Of a stretch of DNA of 64,000 nt, positions 55,631-64,000 are shown piece by piece. The stretch is from contig KB445797.1 in assembly GCA_000320605.2 (NCBI GenBank), positions 618,474 through 682,473 of the forward strand. Reading direction: 5' to 3'. The notes under the pieces are model-generated. The model was not told the origin of the DNA and did not search any database. It saw only the letters and a list, made by a program, of their open reading frames with translations. Source of the stretch: Gelatoporia subvermispora B. Taxonomy: Eukaryota > Basidiomycota > Agaricomycetes > Polyporales > Gelatoporiaceae. A program made the position numbers and the translations under genes. Positions within the stretch are counted from its first letter, which is position 1. Each line of letters starts with the position of its first letter.

Positions 55631-55910
55631 GCGGAGGGGAGAGGGGTCCGAGTCAGCTCGGTAATCCATATTTCATCGAATGAACTCGAGAGGAGATGCA
55701 TGCGTGCGACTCCTAGGACGAGACGAGTTCGTGAAGGACATAGAGTCAAGTGTAGAAGCATGATGAGCGTTCTCGGTTACATCAAAATGAATTGGGCAAG
55801 TCCGAGCAGATCTGAAGCCGAAATGTGAACCATTTTCATTTCATCTTCAGGGCGCAAGAATGGACCCGACTCACCCCACGTCGCCGCAGCAATGGCGATG
55901 GTCATAGAAC

Positions 55911-56111
55911 GAAACCAGAGTCACAGTGGGAGCAAAGCTGCCCCTATCCGAAACGGTTTCGGCCTGATGGCTGAACAGAAGCAAACCGCGAGCGAGGGAA
56001 ACGCAAGCCTGACGGGCGTCTCGTAGCCTCATGGTGTTCCTCTTCCCAGGGCGCTCGGCCAGGCGCCAAAAACAGTCCGCCAAAAAGCGAAAAAGATGTC
56101 CCCGGCGGGAG
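55911..56111 (+). repeat. direct repeat, copy 2 (overlaps tRNA-His 3' end)
   Basis: Partner of 55436-55630. It covers the region downstream of the tRNA gene and its last bases. Confidence 0.6.
56082..56094 (-). terminator. RNA polymerase III terminator of tRNA-His
   Basis: On the minus strand two T5 runs (56094-56090 and 56086-56082) begin three bases after the discriminator base. Confidence 0.7.
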
Positions 56112-56196
56112 TCGAGCCCGCGTCTTCACGGTTCTGCATATCCACTTGAGGTAGAAGCGCCACAACGTAATGATCTGACCACTAATCGACAGGGAC
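56097..56196 (-). tRNA. tRNA-His (GTG anticodon) with a 28-nt intron
   Basis: The minus strand folds into a full cloverleaf. The acceptor stem GTCCCTG pairs with CGGGGAC (one G-U); the D arm GATT-AGTGGTCA-GATC is regular; the anticodon stem TTACG pairs with CGTGA; the loop starts TTGTGG, giving anticodon GTG; the T stem GCGGG pairs with CCCGC around CTCGACT. Exonic halves are 56196..56160 and 56131..56098, with a 28-nt intron after position 37, the usual nuclear tRNA intron site. Discriminator A at 56097. Position 54 is C instead of the near-universal T, slightly weakening the B box, but all stems are intact. Fungal tRNA-His receives an extra 5' G after transcription. Confidence 0.88.
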
Positions 56197-56751
56197 GGAT
56201 TACTGAGCTTGCGGCCAAACGTACATAACCAGCCTGCCTCGGGGAGTGCATAAAGTAAAGACGCAAGGTCGCGTAAATAAAACCTCGTTTGGACTCCCGT
56301 ACGCATGCATGCTCGGAAGAGAAGTTGGCGGCGAAGCAGTTGGGCGGAACAAGTCGCGGACCTGCCAGTCTGGCAGGGACTCACAAAGCGCCGACGTTCG
56401 ATGGGACCACGTCATCAATTTACACAAGGTGCTCGACACGTCGTAAAGTCCGTAATTATAGAGTCCGGGGTAGAATGTCAGCTACGTAGGATGTCCGAGA
56501 TAATCGACGGCGTGAGGTAATCGTAAGCATACTGCAGGCATAGCTGTCACATCGTACAGTACAAAGTCTACGAGGCGGGGATAGTATGTGTCAGCGCGGG
56601 CACGCGCGGGGTGAACGTCTAGAAATAGAAGTGTACTAATGCAACAGTCGTCTACCTGCGAAACGTCCAGGGTCCATTACAGTGGCATCAAGATAGAGTC
56701 CAAGGCTGCCTGCACCAGGGCGGGACAGCGTGGTGTGGAGGCGGGTGCGGC
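56197..56751. other. intergenic stretch
   Basis: Upstream of the tRNA; no coding signal. Confidence 0.5.
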
Positions 56752-56955
56752 TCACGGGTGGGCGCGCGGCCGGCGGGTGTAGACGTGCGTCCGCGGCTGG
56801 TGCGCGGCAGCGACGGGCTCGATCACCTGGAGCTGGGGCGCAGAGTCGAGTGCTGGCTCGGGCGCAGAGATCAGGTCTGGGTGGATGGGTGTCGGTGAGG
56901 CGCTAGCGCCGAGGACGAGCAGCGTGAAGAGACTGAGGAGGTAGGTTGCGCGCAT
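56752..56955 (-). CDS. small secreted protein (67 residues)
   Basis: The start MRATYLLSLFTLLVLGASAS is a textbook signal peptide: short positive end, hydrophobic core, small residues before the likely cut after ASA. The mature part of about 48 residues is Pro/Ala-rich, has no cysteine and ends in basic HVYTRRPRAHP. No domain; an acceptor-like AG at 56956 would allow an upstream noncoding exon. Small secreted proteins of this kind are common in agaricomycetes. A dibasic RR near the end could be a processing site, which is only inference. Confidence 0.55.
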   Translation of the reverse strand: MRATYLLSLFTLLVLGASASPTPIHPDLISAPEPALDSAPQLQVIEPVAAAHQPRTHVYTRRPRAHP

Positions 56956-58392
56956 TGTGGCTGTTGCTCTGAGGTCAGAATGTGCTTACGAAGGATACCG
57001 CTCGGGGAACAGACCAATGATCTAAGGTGTACTCTGCAGTATGGGTCAGAAAGAATACCGATTTGACATCCGAGCTGGGCACTCACAGCACAGCTTGGTA
57101 TCCTGGTCGACGACCGGTGTGATATCTCGCAACAGACCGAGGTATCTGAGCCGATTACCAGCACGATATAAGGCAAAGTCAAGCGTCAATACACGAGGCT
57201 CGCAGAGGGCGTCTTGACATAAGCAGGCCGCTGAGGGCTAGGCGGGGCGCGGCGATAGGACTAGTGGCGTGTGCGGTGCGGTGCCGGTGCGCGCTGCGGG
57301 TCTCACAGGGCGCCTCGCAGTGCTTTTGATGGATTCCAAGAGGTCTCGGAGGGGGAGAAGAAGAGAAAGAGAAAGAGACCTCTGTCAAAGAGGCGGGAGG
57401 GTCGGAGGAGAAGGAGGAGGAAGGAATCAGAGGCCAATGGAAGGTGGGGGTAACGGGAAGACAGCGGACGCGGCGAGCTACCCCGCAGCCCCATGACGCG
57501 CGTGTGGCTGAGAATGGCCGGCGCGCTCATGGGCGTGGGGGCTGTTGGCGACTTTCGGGACCGCAGGGTTTCGGTGAATTTATACCTGAACTTTGCACAC
57601 CGAATGAGAGGTTGTCTATGAATGGGGCATGCTTCTCGAGGGACGAGGGGTTCATCAAAATAGGGCGAAGTAGAACGCGTGCGAGAGAGTGACCAGGGTC
57701 GCGGTGTCGGGCAGGACCCCATAGTGGCGCGGATGTACGCTGGATGTTGGCTCTTTCTTGCTTGTGCGGGTTCTCGATGGCAATCCATCCTAGCTTGAGT
57801 TACCGAGATGCTTTATTCGAACTCGTTCTCATCTTCCGGAAGAAAAAATACTGCTTGGACGACTACCTGTGCAACACGTCGGACATGCGTTCTGCATTTT
57901 TACACGGCTCGAAAAGTGGCAGCAAGTCGCTTTGATCCCGCGGGACGATTGTCTCCTGGTTCTTGTGGTCTCAAACGGTATATGTTCTGCTAACATGGTT
58001 TACGTCGATAGACGCGCTTCGAATGGATGGGCAGTGAGAGGTGGTCAGACGATGCTGATTTCCCCGGACATTAATATTCAGTCATGATTGAAGCGAATAA
58101 ACGTGCATGGAAGCTGACTCGCTTTGCTATGAAGAATCCGTATTGCAGTGGCCTCGATTACGTCCAATATGATCACTTGGCCGGTCGGTGATGTCCTGCG
58201 CTCATTTCCGATGCGGCGTGGTGCCGCTGCGAGAGGTATAATTGTGAGGAACTCTATGGTCCTCTTGTCTGACCACTGCAAGCATACCATCGATTCCTCT
58301 GCCTCCAGGTATAATTGATTCATCGACAAGTATGCTGTGTACTACGACGCTAATTATAAGTCTCGCCAGATCTTGACGTTCTATCCATCAAT
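56956..58392. other. intergenic stretch
   Basis: GC-rich and purine-biased DNA at 57200-57480 (GAGAAGAAGAG runs), then ordinary sequence. Open frames here lack start context or domains. Confidence 0.45.
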
Positions 58393-59862
58393 ATGTGGCA
58401 GATCACCGCCGTCACAAATGTTGCCGCCTCGCGACTCTGGTTCAGCGATGGTCTCCCCATGGAGCAGTCCCGCGGCGGTAGCGACACTTCTTGTCGTTTG
58501 ATAGTGGACAACCAGGGGTTCCTCGATATCACTGAAATTGATACCGATGACCAAGTGGTGCTCGACTTCAACGGTGTTCCCATCCCCGTCACCTTGCCCC
58601 ATGGAACAGGCTCCACCGTAAACATCTGCTTGACTTTGCCTGGTGACGGGTCCTTCCTCGCGGCCTTCGTGACGACTATGTTGCCGCGGGACGTTTCGTC
58701 AGGAAGCGTATCCGGGGAGCTGAAACCTCTGCCCACCGTTTCCGCTAGCGACGTCGAATTCTTCGACCAGATGATGGTGCAGAAGTACATCCCCTACCAG
58801 AACATCCCCGACGCGCCCGGAAAGACGGTGGAAGAACTCAAGGCGCTCGGGAAGCAGCTCTTCCCCTTCTCCCCGCACAGCTTCCAGCTCGCCATGGCGG
58901 TCTACGACTGGACCACCGCCTCGTTCACGCGGCTGGTGTTCATGAAGATCTTCGAGTACACCAGCATCCCGCAGACGCCGTTCCCGCTCGACCAGGCGAG
59001 CATCGCGCAGATGATCTGGGAGTCGGACTGGGGCTCGTACAAGCCGAGCGACCCGGACTACATGCACAGCTTCATGATGACGCCCGCAGCGACGGCCGCG
59101 GACGTGCAGACACAGCTCGCCGCAGTCGGCACGCACCTGCACGAGCTCAGCGCGGTGGAGAACCGGCTGCTCGCCGCGGCGTGGCAGGCGCTGCCGCGCA
59201 CGCCGCTCGTCGCGACGCCGCGCCTGTTCAGCGGGCAGGTCGACGTGTACCAGCTCGGGCTCGACCGCTTCGGCGTCGAGTTCCTGCAGTGCCCGCTCAA
59301 CGCGGGCCCCGTCGGCGCGGCGCTCGTCATGGCGTTCGCGAGCGCGCTCGAGGCGTACGTCGCCCCCGGGCACGTCGTCACGACGAAGATGGTGTGGAGC
59401 TTCACGGACTCGTGTGCGGACGCGATGCACTACGAGAACGGGATCCTCCTCGTCGCGAACCCGCCCGCCGACGACGCGTGGGTGTGGGAGGCTGCGGCGC
59501 ACATCACGCCCCTGTCGGACGACCCGGCCAAGACGGAGTATACGTTCGCGCCCGGGACGGAGTTCCTCGTCCAGTCGGTCGACCAAGCGACGGTGGGCGG
59601 CAAGCAGGTCGTGGTGATCAACATTCAGCCGGTCCCTCCTGCAGCGCAGAAGAAGGAAAGCGCGCTGAGGAGGGAACTCAATGTGGGGCCGCTGTCTGTG
59701 GCCGAGGTGGAGAAGCTTGCGGCTGAGTACTCACCAGAGCAGGAGCAGAAAGTCGACGTCATTCCTACCAAGGACGGGCCGCAATATCGAATCCCGCACA
59801 AAACGCGGGGCAGAAGATGTCGGTGTGTGGATGTTGGAGAGGGACTGCTCAAGGCAGCCTGA
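58393..59862 (+). CDS. intronless protein with ADP-ribosyltransferase-like C-terminal part
   Basis: One uninterrupted frame of 489 residues, start MWQITAVTNVAASRLWFSDG. Residues 1-110 are strand-rich with a Gly-rich turn (LPHGTGSTVNICL). The middle has aromatic helices (FQLAMAVYDWTTASFTRLVF). The C-terminal 200 residues show the order seen in mono-ADP-ribosyltransferase folds: a basic-aromatic strand (RLFSGQVDVYQLG), a Ser/Thr strand (TKMVWSFTDSCADAMHY), then TEYTFAPGTEFLVQSV, close to the E-x-x-x-x-PGT-F-V block that carries the catalytic Glu. The residue two before that Glu is Lys, so the classical E-x-E of arginine-modifying enzymes is absent. The match is by pattern only; activity, NAD use and target are unknown. 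No signal peptide, so probably intracellular. The coding bias (strong G/C at third positions) suggests good expression. Confidence 0.5.
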   Translation: MWQITAVTNVAASRLWFSDGLPMEQSRGGSDTSCRLIVDNQGFLDITEIDTDDQVVLDFNGVPIPVTLPHGTGSTVNICLTLPGDGSFLAAFVTTMLPRDVSSGSVSGELKPLPTVSASDVEFFDQMMVQKYIPYQNIPDAPGKTVEELKALGKQLFPFSPHSFQLAMAVYDWTTASFTRLVFMKIFEYTSIPQTPFPLDQASIAQMIWESDWGSYKPSDPDYMHSFMMTPAATAADVQTQLAAVGTHLHELSAVENRLLAAAWQALPRTPLVATPRLFSGQVDVYQLGLDRFGVEFLQCPLNAGPVGAALVMAFASALEAYVAPGHVVTTKMVWSFTDSCADAMHYENGILLVANPPADDAWVWEAAAHITPLSDDPAKTEYTFAPGTEFLVQSVDQATVGGKQVVVINIQPVPPAAQKKESALRRELNVGPLSVAEVEKLAAEYSPEQEQKVDVIPTKDGPQYRIPHKTRGRRCRCVDVGEGLLKAA

Positions 59863-60264
59863 GGTATGGCTAGTCGTGAACGTCTCCGAATTTCTAGGCA
59901 GTCGTGTGCATGCGACCGACTCACTCGAGTCGCCCGCTGCTTAGGAACAGCCGTGTTCCCCACTAACCAACCTCATTCCTTTGGCTTGTTGGCATTCCTT
60001 TTCTATGCGTCGTGCCTTACCGTCATTACAACTTGCGCGTATATACAGTACTCAAACAGAACTTGTGAGAACGATCTGAGGTTGTGTGTATACGGAGTGA
60101 CAGGGGTCTCGGTGCCAGACATATTCGCGGTCCGCGGCGCGCGTGCACGCGTCCTCCGTTCCCCGTGAATGCTCTTCGCGGGCTATCGCAGCCTGCGCTC
60201 TTGCTCTCGTTTCCATCCTATCAATTCTGGGGCTAGGATCATCGGAAGAGTGTTCCTGACAACA

Positions 60265-63200
60265 ATGGGTGCACCCGCAACACAAACGGTGAACACCACC
60301 CAGCGGCTCGAGGCGCTGCGGAGGCTCATGGCGAAACCGGAGTACAACGTGAACGCGGTGGTGGTGACCAGCGAGGATCAACGCAAGTCGTCATTATATG
60401 CGCTTGGGAGAGATGAAGTCTGAAGTCCGCGGCTCCGGCTCTGGCGATCTGCAGACAACAGCGAGTACATCGCGCCGTGCGACGAGCGTCGCGCCTTCAT
60501 CTCAGGTTTCACGGGATCAGCAGGTATCCACACGCTTCCTGCCCCCGAAGGAACCCCTGAACCTAAACTTGCTGTCGTTTCATTCTTACCCTATAGGATG
60601 CGCGATCGTGACGGACAAGGATGCCTTTCTGTTCACCGACGGCCGGTATTTCCTGCAAGCGGAGAAGCAGCTCGACCAGTGCGTCTGTACTTACCATCTT
60701 CCGAATCGCTCTTCTGACCTCCAAAAATGACACAGGAATTGGAAGTTGATGAAGCAGGGCTTACCAGGTGAGCCTTGTCTTAGAAACCGATCAAATGCGC
60801 AACGCGTCTGACTCGTCCGAGATGTCCCGACCTGGCAGGAGTTCCTCTACAAGGTACGTGGCCTTACAGATGCTCCATCTTTACCATTTTCGATCATTCT
60901 GCAGAACCTAGATAGTCACTCTCGCATTGGGATTGACCCCACGCTCATCACCGCAGGTTCGGCTTCCCCCCTCGTATCATTTGCCCATTTCTGAGGGGTG
61001 CTGCTCTACTAGCCGACGCAGATGTTGTCTCAAAACAGCTCAAAGATCGCAACTCGGAGCTCTTTTCGCTTCCTGAGAACCTCATCGACCTCGTCTGGAC
61101 AGACCGACCACCGCGCCCCGCGAACCAGGTCTTTGCTCTCGATGTCAAGTTCTCTGGTATATGCAACGACAGGTCCGAGATCGTCGTCATTGTGCTGAGC
61201 ATCCGACAGGTGAACCACATGAGAAAAAGATCGAGCGCGTCCGCGATGAGCTCCGCGCGAAGAAGGTCAAGGGCATGGTCGTGAACATGCTGGATGAGAT
61301 CGCGTGGCTGTTCAACCTACGCGGATCGGATATCGACTTCAACCCAGGTATGGCGAACTCTTGTCTCGAACATATGCCCAGGGCGAATCAATGGTTCGAA
61401 CCAACGCAGTTTTCTTCGCATACGCGGTGGTGACGCTCGAGAAGACGGTCCTCTTCATCAATAGCTCCCAGGTCGACGACTCCGTCCGTGCGCACCTAGG
61501 CAAGGAGATCGAGATCAAGCCGTACGATGCCTTCTTCGACTATCTCAAGCACCTCGGTGCCGAGATCGGGCTGAGCAACGACGCTGTGAGTCCTCTTGCC
61601 CTTCTCTTCCTAACTCATCCTCAACCATCGATAAATAGCAACTCCTCATTGGTGACAAGGCTAGCCTCGCAGTTGCGGAGGCTCTGGGATCCGTGAGTGC
61701 TCTCCCTCATTGTGTGTGCGCGCCGCACTCCTGGGCTCGGCTGATCGCAGGTCCTGTGTGATGTGATCAAGGACAACGTCGTCGTCACCCGCTCACCCGT
61801 GGCCGACCTCAAGGCGGTCAAGAACCCCGTGGAGGTCGAAGGTGCGCCTCACTCTGCTCCACCAGAGCGCAGTAATGAACGAAGCGGATTCCGACCGCGA
61901 TAGGCTTCAGGCAGAGCCACATCAGGGACGGCGCGGCGCTGGTACGGTACTTTGCGTGGTTGGAGGAGCAGCTCAATGCTGGTGTGACCCTGAGCGAGAG
62001 CGAGGCTGCGGACCAGCTCGAGAAGTTCCGCTCGTGAGTTCCACTTCGTGGCGACAATTTGGTACTGCACTCAATTCTTGGCTGGAAGCGAGATGGATCT
62101 ATTCAAGGGTCTATCGTTCACGACAATCTCCTCGACCGGCCCCAATGCGGCGATTATACACTATAGCCCCGACCCGCACGACTGTGCCACCGTGCGGAAA
62201 GATCAGGTGAGAAAATTCGGTGCAGTGTCATAATCAGATATCGACGACGATTACCTAGGTCTATTTGTGCGACTCCGGAGGTAAGCAATCCCTCAATATC
62301 TTTCGTCATCATTTAACATCGATCTTCAAGGTCAATACCTCGATGGGACAACGGATGTTACACGGACACTCGTTCGTAACATTGCTCCTCGCACAACCTA
62401 TTTCATGCTGATACTGTTTGTCTGAATCAAGCACTTCGGCACGCCAACGCCCGAAGAAAAGCGTGCATTTACGCGCGTCTTGCAAGGTCACATCGCTATC
62501 GACACCGGTATCTTCCCTAATGGCACCTCAGGTACGCTCTCGACAGATAATACCATTGTGCAATCTAACACATTCGTACGCTACAGGCTATATCATGTGC
62601 GCAGTCTCATTTGTGCACGTAGGGAGGTTCGACTGAAACAACTCTCAGTGACTCATGGGCGAGAAGGCCGCTGTGGGAGGATGGACTCGGTAAGTTTTAT
62701 TCTCTGCACTTAATTACTTCGAATCATGCTGACCTGGTGGATAAGATTACCGGTCAGTACAATTTAGTTCTTTTTCTTGCCTAGCTCATTTTCGTTTAGA
62801 CATGGGACTGGTCACGGTGTTGGTATGTGATCACGTTCTCTTCAGTCATACACGATCTTACTTTTCCGAAGGCCACTTCCTGAACGTCCACGAAGGTGCT
62901 GAAACACTACACCGATCCTATAGCTAGCTCCTGACCAGTTTGAATAGGGCCCCACGGAATCGGCGTCAGGATCGGTAAAGCTTTCTCTTCCTCTCCGTCG
63001 AAGTCGAAATAGTATTCACAAGTACCTTAGCCTACAACAGCACTGCGCTCAAGGCCGGCATGACCGTTTCGAATGGTTCGTTTCATTGTCCATACTCGTT
63101 TCTCATCTGACATGTAACAGAGCCCGGATACTACGCCGACGGTCGCTTCGGTATTCGCATCGAAAATGTCGTGATTGTCCGAGACGTGAAGACGCCGAAC

Positions 63201-63466
63201 AACTTCGGCGATAAAGGCTACCTCGGTTTCGAGCACGTTACCATGGTACGTTCCTGCATGTACTGCGATTCTCTGCAGAACAAATGTTCTGACGATCTTT
63301 GCAGTGTCCGATGGGCAAGAACCTCGTAGACCCTACATTAGTAACGGTACGCGAGCGCGAGTGGCTTGATGCATATCACGTGGAAGTGCAAGAGAAACTG
63401 TCGCCGTTGTTGAAGAATGATGCGCGAGCTCTCGAGTGGCTCAAGCGGGAATGCTCGCCGCTCTGA
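60265..63466 (+). CDS. AMPP: Xaa-Pro aminopeptidase P (M24 metallopeptidase)
   Basis: About 25 short exons, each joined by GT..AG introns of about 40-75 nt, give a full-length protein (about 610-620 residues) beginning [20 protein letters not shown]. The N-terminal creatinase-like domain holds [40 protein letters not shown] and IGIDPTLI. The middle holds [21 protein letters not shown] and [16 protein letters not shown]. The catalytic domain has all five metal ligands: [17 protein letters not shown] (two Asp), HGTGHGVG (His), SNEPGYY (Glu) and LGFEHVTM (Glu). It removes N-terminal residues that precede proline, using two metal ions, usually Mn2+, in the cytosol. An upstream in-frame ATG at 60169 would add MLFAGYRSLRSCSRF..., an Arg/Ser-rich, acid-free head resembling a mitochondrial signal. 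The exon 1 donor (GTCGTC at about 60386) is unusual. Confidence 0.92.
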
Positions 63467-63718
63467 GATCAAACGAGAAGAATCGAGAGAAGTCGTAGAT
63501 ATATCCGCAATGTATCATGCATACCAATGAACCAAACTAACGAGAGATTCACACGAAAATACAGTGATGAGACAGACAACAGAAACGACTGGGATAACGT
63601 TGGACATGTGTTCGGGATACGAGTATGTTGTGGTCCAGCCACCAGGCATCATAAAGTCGTGACAACTTGAGCGTAGGCTACTACATACAGCTCTCGAAAA
63701 GACATCTCTAAGGTGGGC

Positions 63719-64000
63719 CTACAGTTCTAAACTCTCGATGAAGGTTGCAAGCTTCCTTCTAAAGCCATCTACGGACCATTCTCGATCGAAGTCAGGGTAC
63801 CGCCATACGGCTGCTTCGCGCAGCCGCAGATTCCGACGATGAATTCTGAGCTCGATCAGAGTGTGAGCATCAACACCCTCTCCACGATTGCGCTGGTTGT
63901 TGAACCATTTGCTGACCTGTTCGTACGAGCTGAGGGCGAGCCGATCAGCTGAGCGATCTGAGTAGAGACGACTATTAACGCACCGGCCGACGGCGACACC
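63719..64000 (-). CDS. C-terminal exon of a protein with homeodomain-like helix (5' end outside window)
   Basis: The frame is open from the right edge to a stop at 63719-63721. It contains YEQVSKWFNNQRNRGEG, which matches the third helix of homeodomains (W-F-x-N-x-R), followed by a charged helical region (IELRIHRRNLRLREAA) and DFDREWSVDGFRRKLATFI. Only about 90 residues are visible, so the rest of the domain cannot be checked; other helix-turn-helix families, including transposase-derived ones, are possible. Confidence 0.5.
   Translation of the reverse strand, partial: GVAVGRCVNSRLYSDRSADRLALSSYEQVSKWFNNQRNRGEGVDAHTLIELRIHRRNLRLREAAVWRYPDFDREWSVDGFRRKLATFIESLEL

Noticed and set aside
58699..59586. 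295-codon minus-strand open frame
   Set aside because: Antisense shadow of the G/C-biased gene at 58393-59862; Arg/Glu/Val-rich with no domain.

Overview
The window is nuclear DNA of a basidiomycete fungus, most likely an agaricomycete. The signs are many short introns (about 47-75 nt) with GT..AG ends and CTAAC-like branch points, STAND/NLR proteins with NACHT and WD40 parts, F-box proteins, a zinc-cluster regulator of the agaricomycete type, and several small miniature transposons. There are no operons. Genes lie on both strands and are mixed with decayed copies.

Layout. 0-3 kb: the 3' part of an NLR-type gene with 14 near-identical WD40 repeats, cut by the window edge. 3-12 kb: gene-poor, with one F-box gene and a decayed copy of an uncharacterised nuclear-type gene. 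12.4-20 kb: three terminal-inverted-repeat elements (one hAT-like with an 8-bp target duplication, two with TA duplications), a small membrane-type protein and a five-exon coiled-coil gene. 20.3-36.5 kb: the most striking structure. A zinc-cluster transcription factor gene is broken in two, and its 5' half is present twice as a large inverted repeat (arms about 2.6 kb, spacer about 8.2 kb). The orphan 3' half lies just outside the right arm. The left arm holds a 247-N gap whose two flanks are the same 53 bases.

37-46.6 kb: a membrane-anchored endonuclease/exonuclease/phosphatase-fold gene, an F-box-like gene, the intact partner of the decayed 11-kb gene, and a NACHT gene ending where WD40 repeats would normally follow. 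47-50.3 kb: a graveyard holding a kinase-like pseudogene, a decayed tail of the zinc-cluster factor and a WD40 pseudogene. 50.7-54 kb: a divergent pair, an uncharacterised protein and an intact kinase-like protein. 54.6-64 kb: a retropepsin-like gene without the usual catalytic motif, an intron-containing tRNA-His(GTG) with a partly duplicated flank, a small secreted protein, an intronless protein with an ADP-ribosyltransferase-like C-terminus, an intact Xaa-Pro aminopeptidase P gene with about two dozen introns, and the end of a gene with a homeodomain-like helix.

Functionally the window mixes housekeeping genes (aminopeptidase P, tRNA-His) with fast-evolving families often linked in fungi to non-self recognition (NLRs, kinase-like proteins). 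Gene models were built by hand from reading frames and splice signals. Family names rest on motif recognition, not on a database search.
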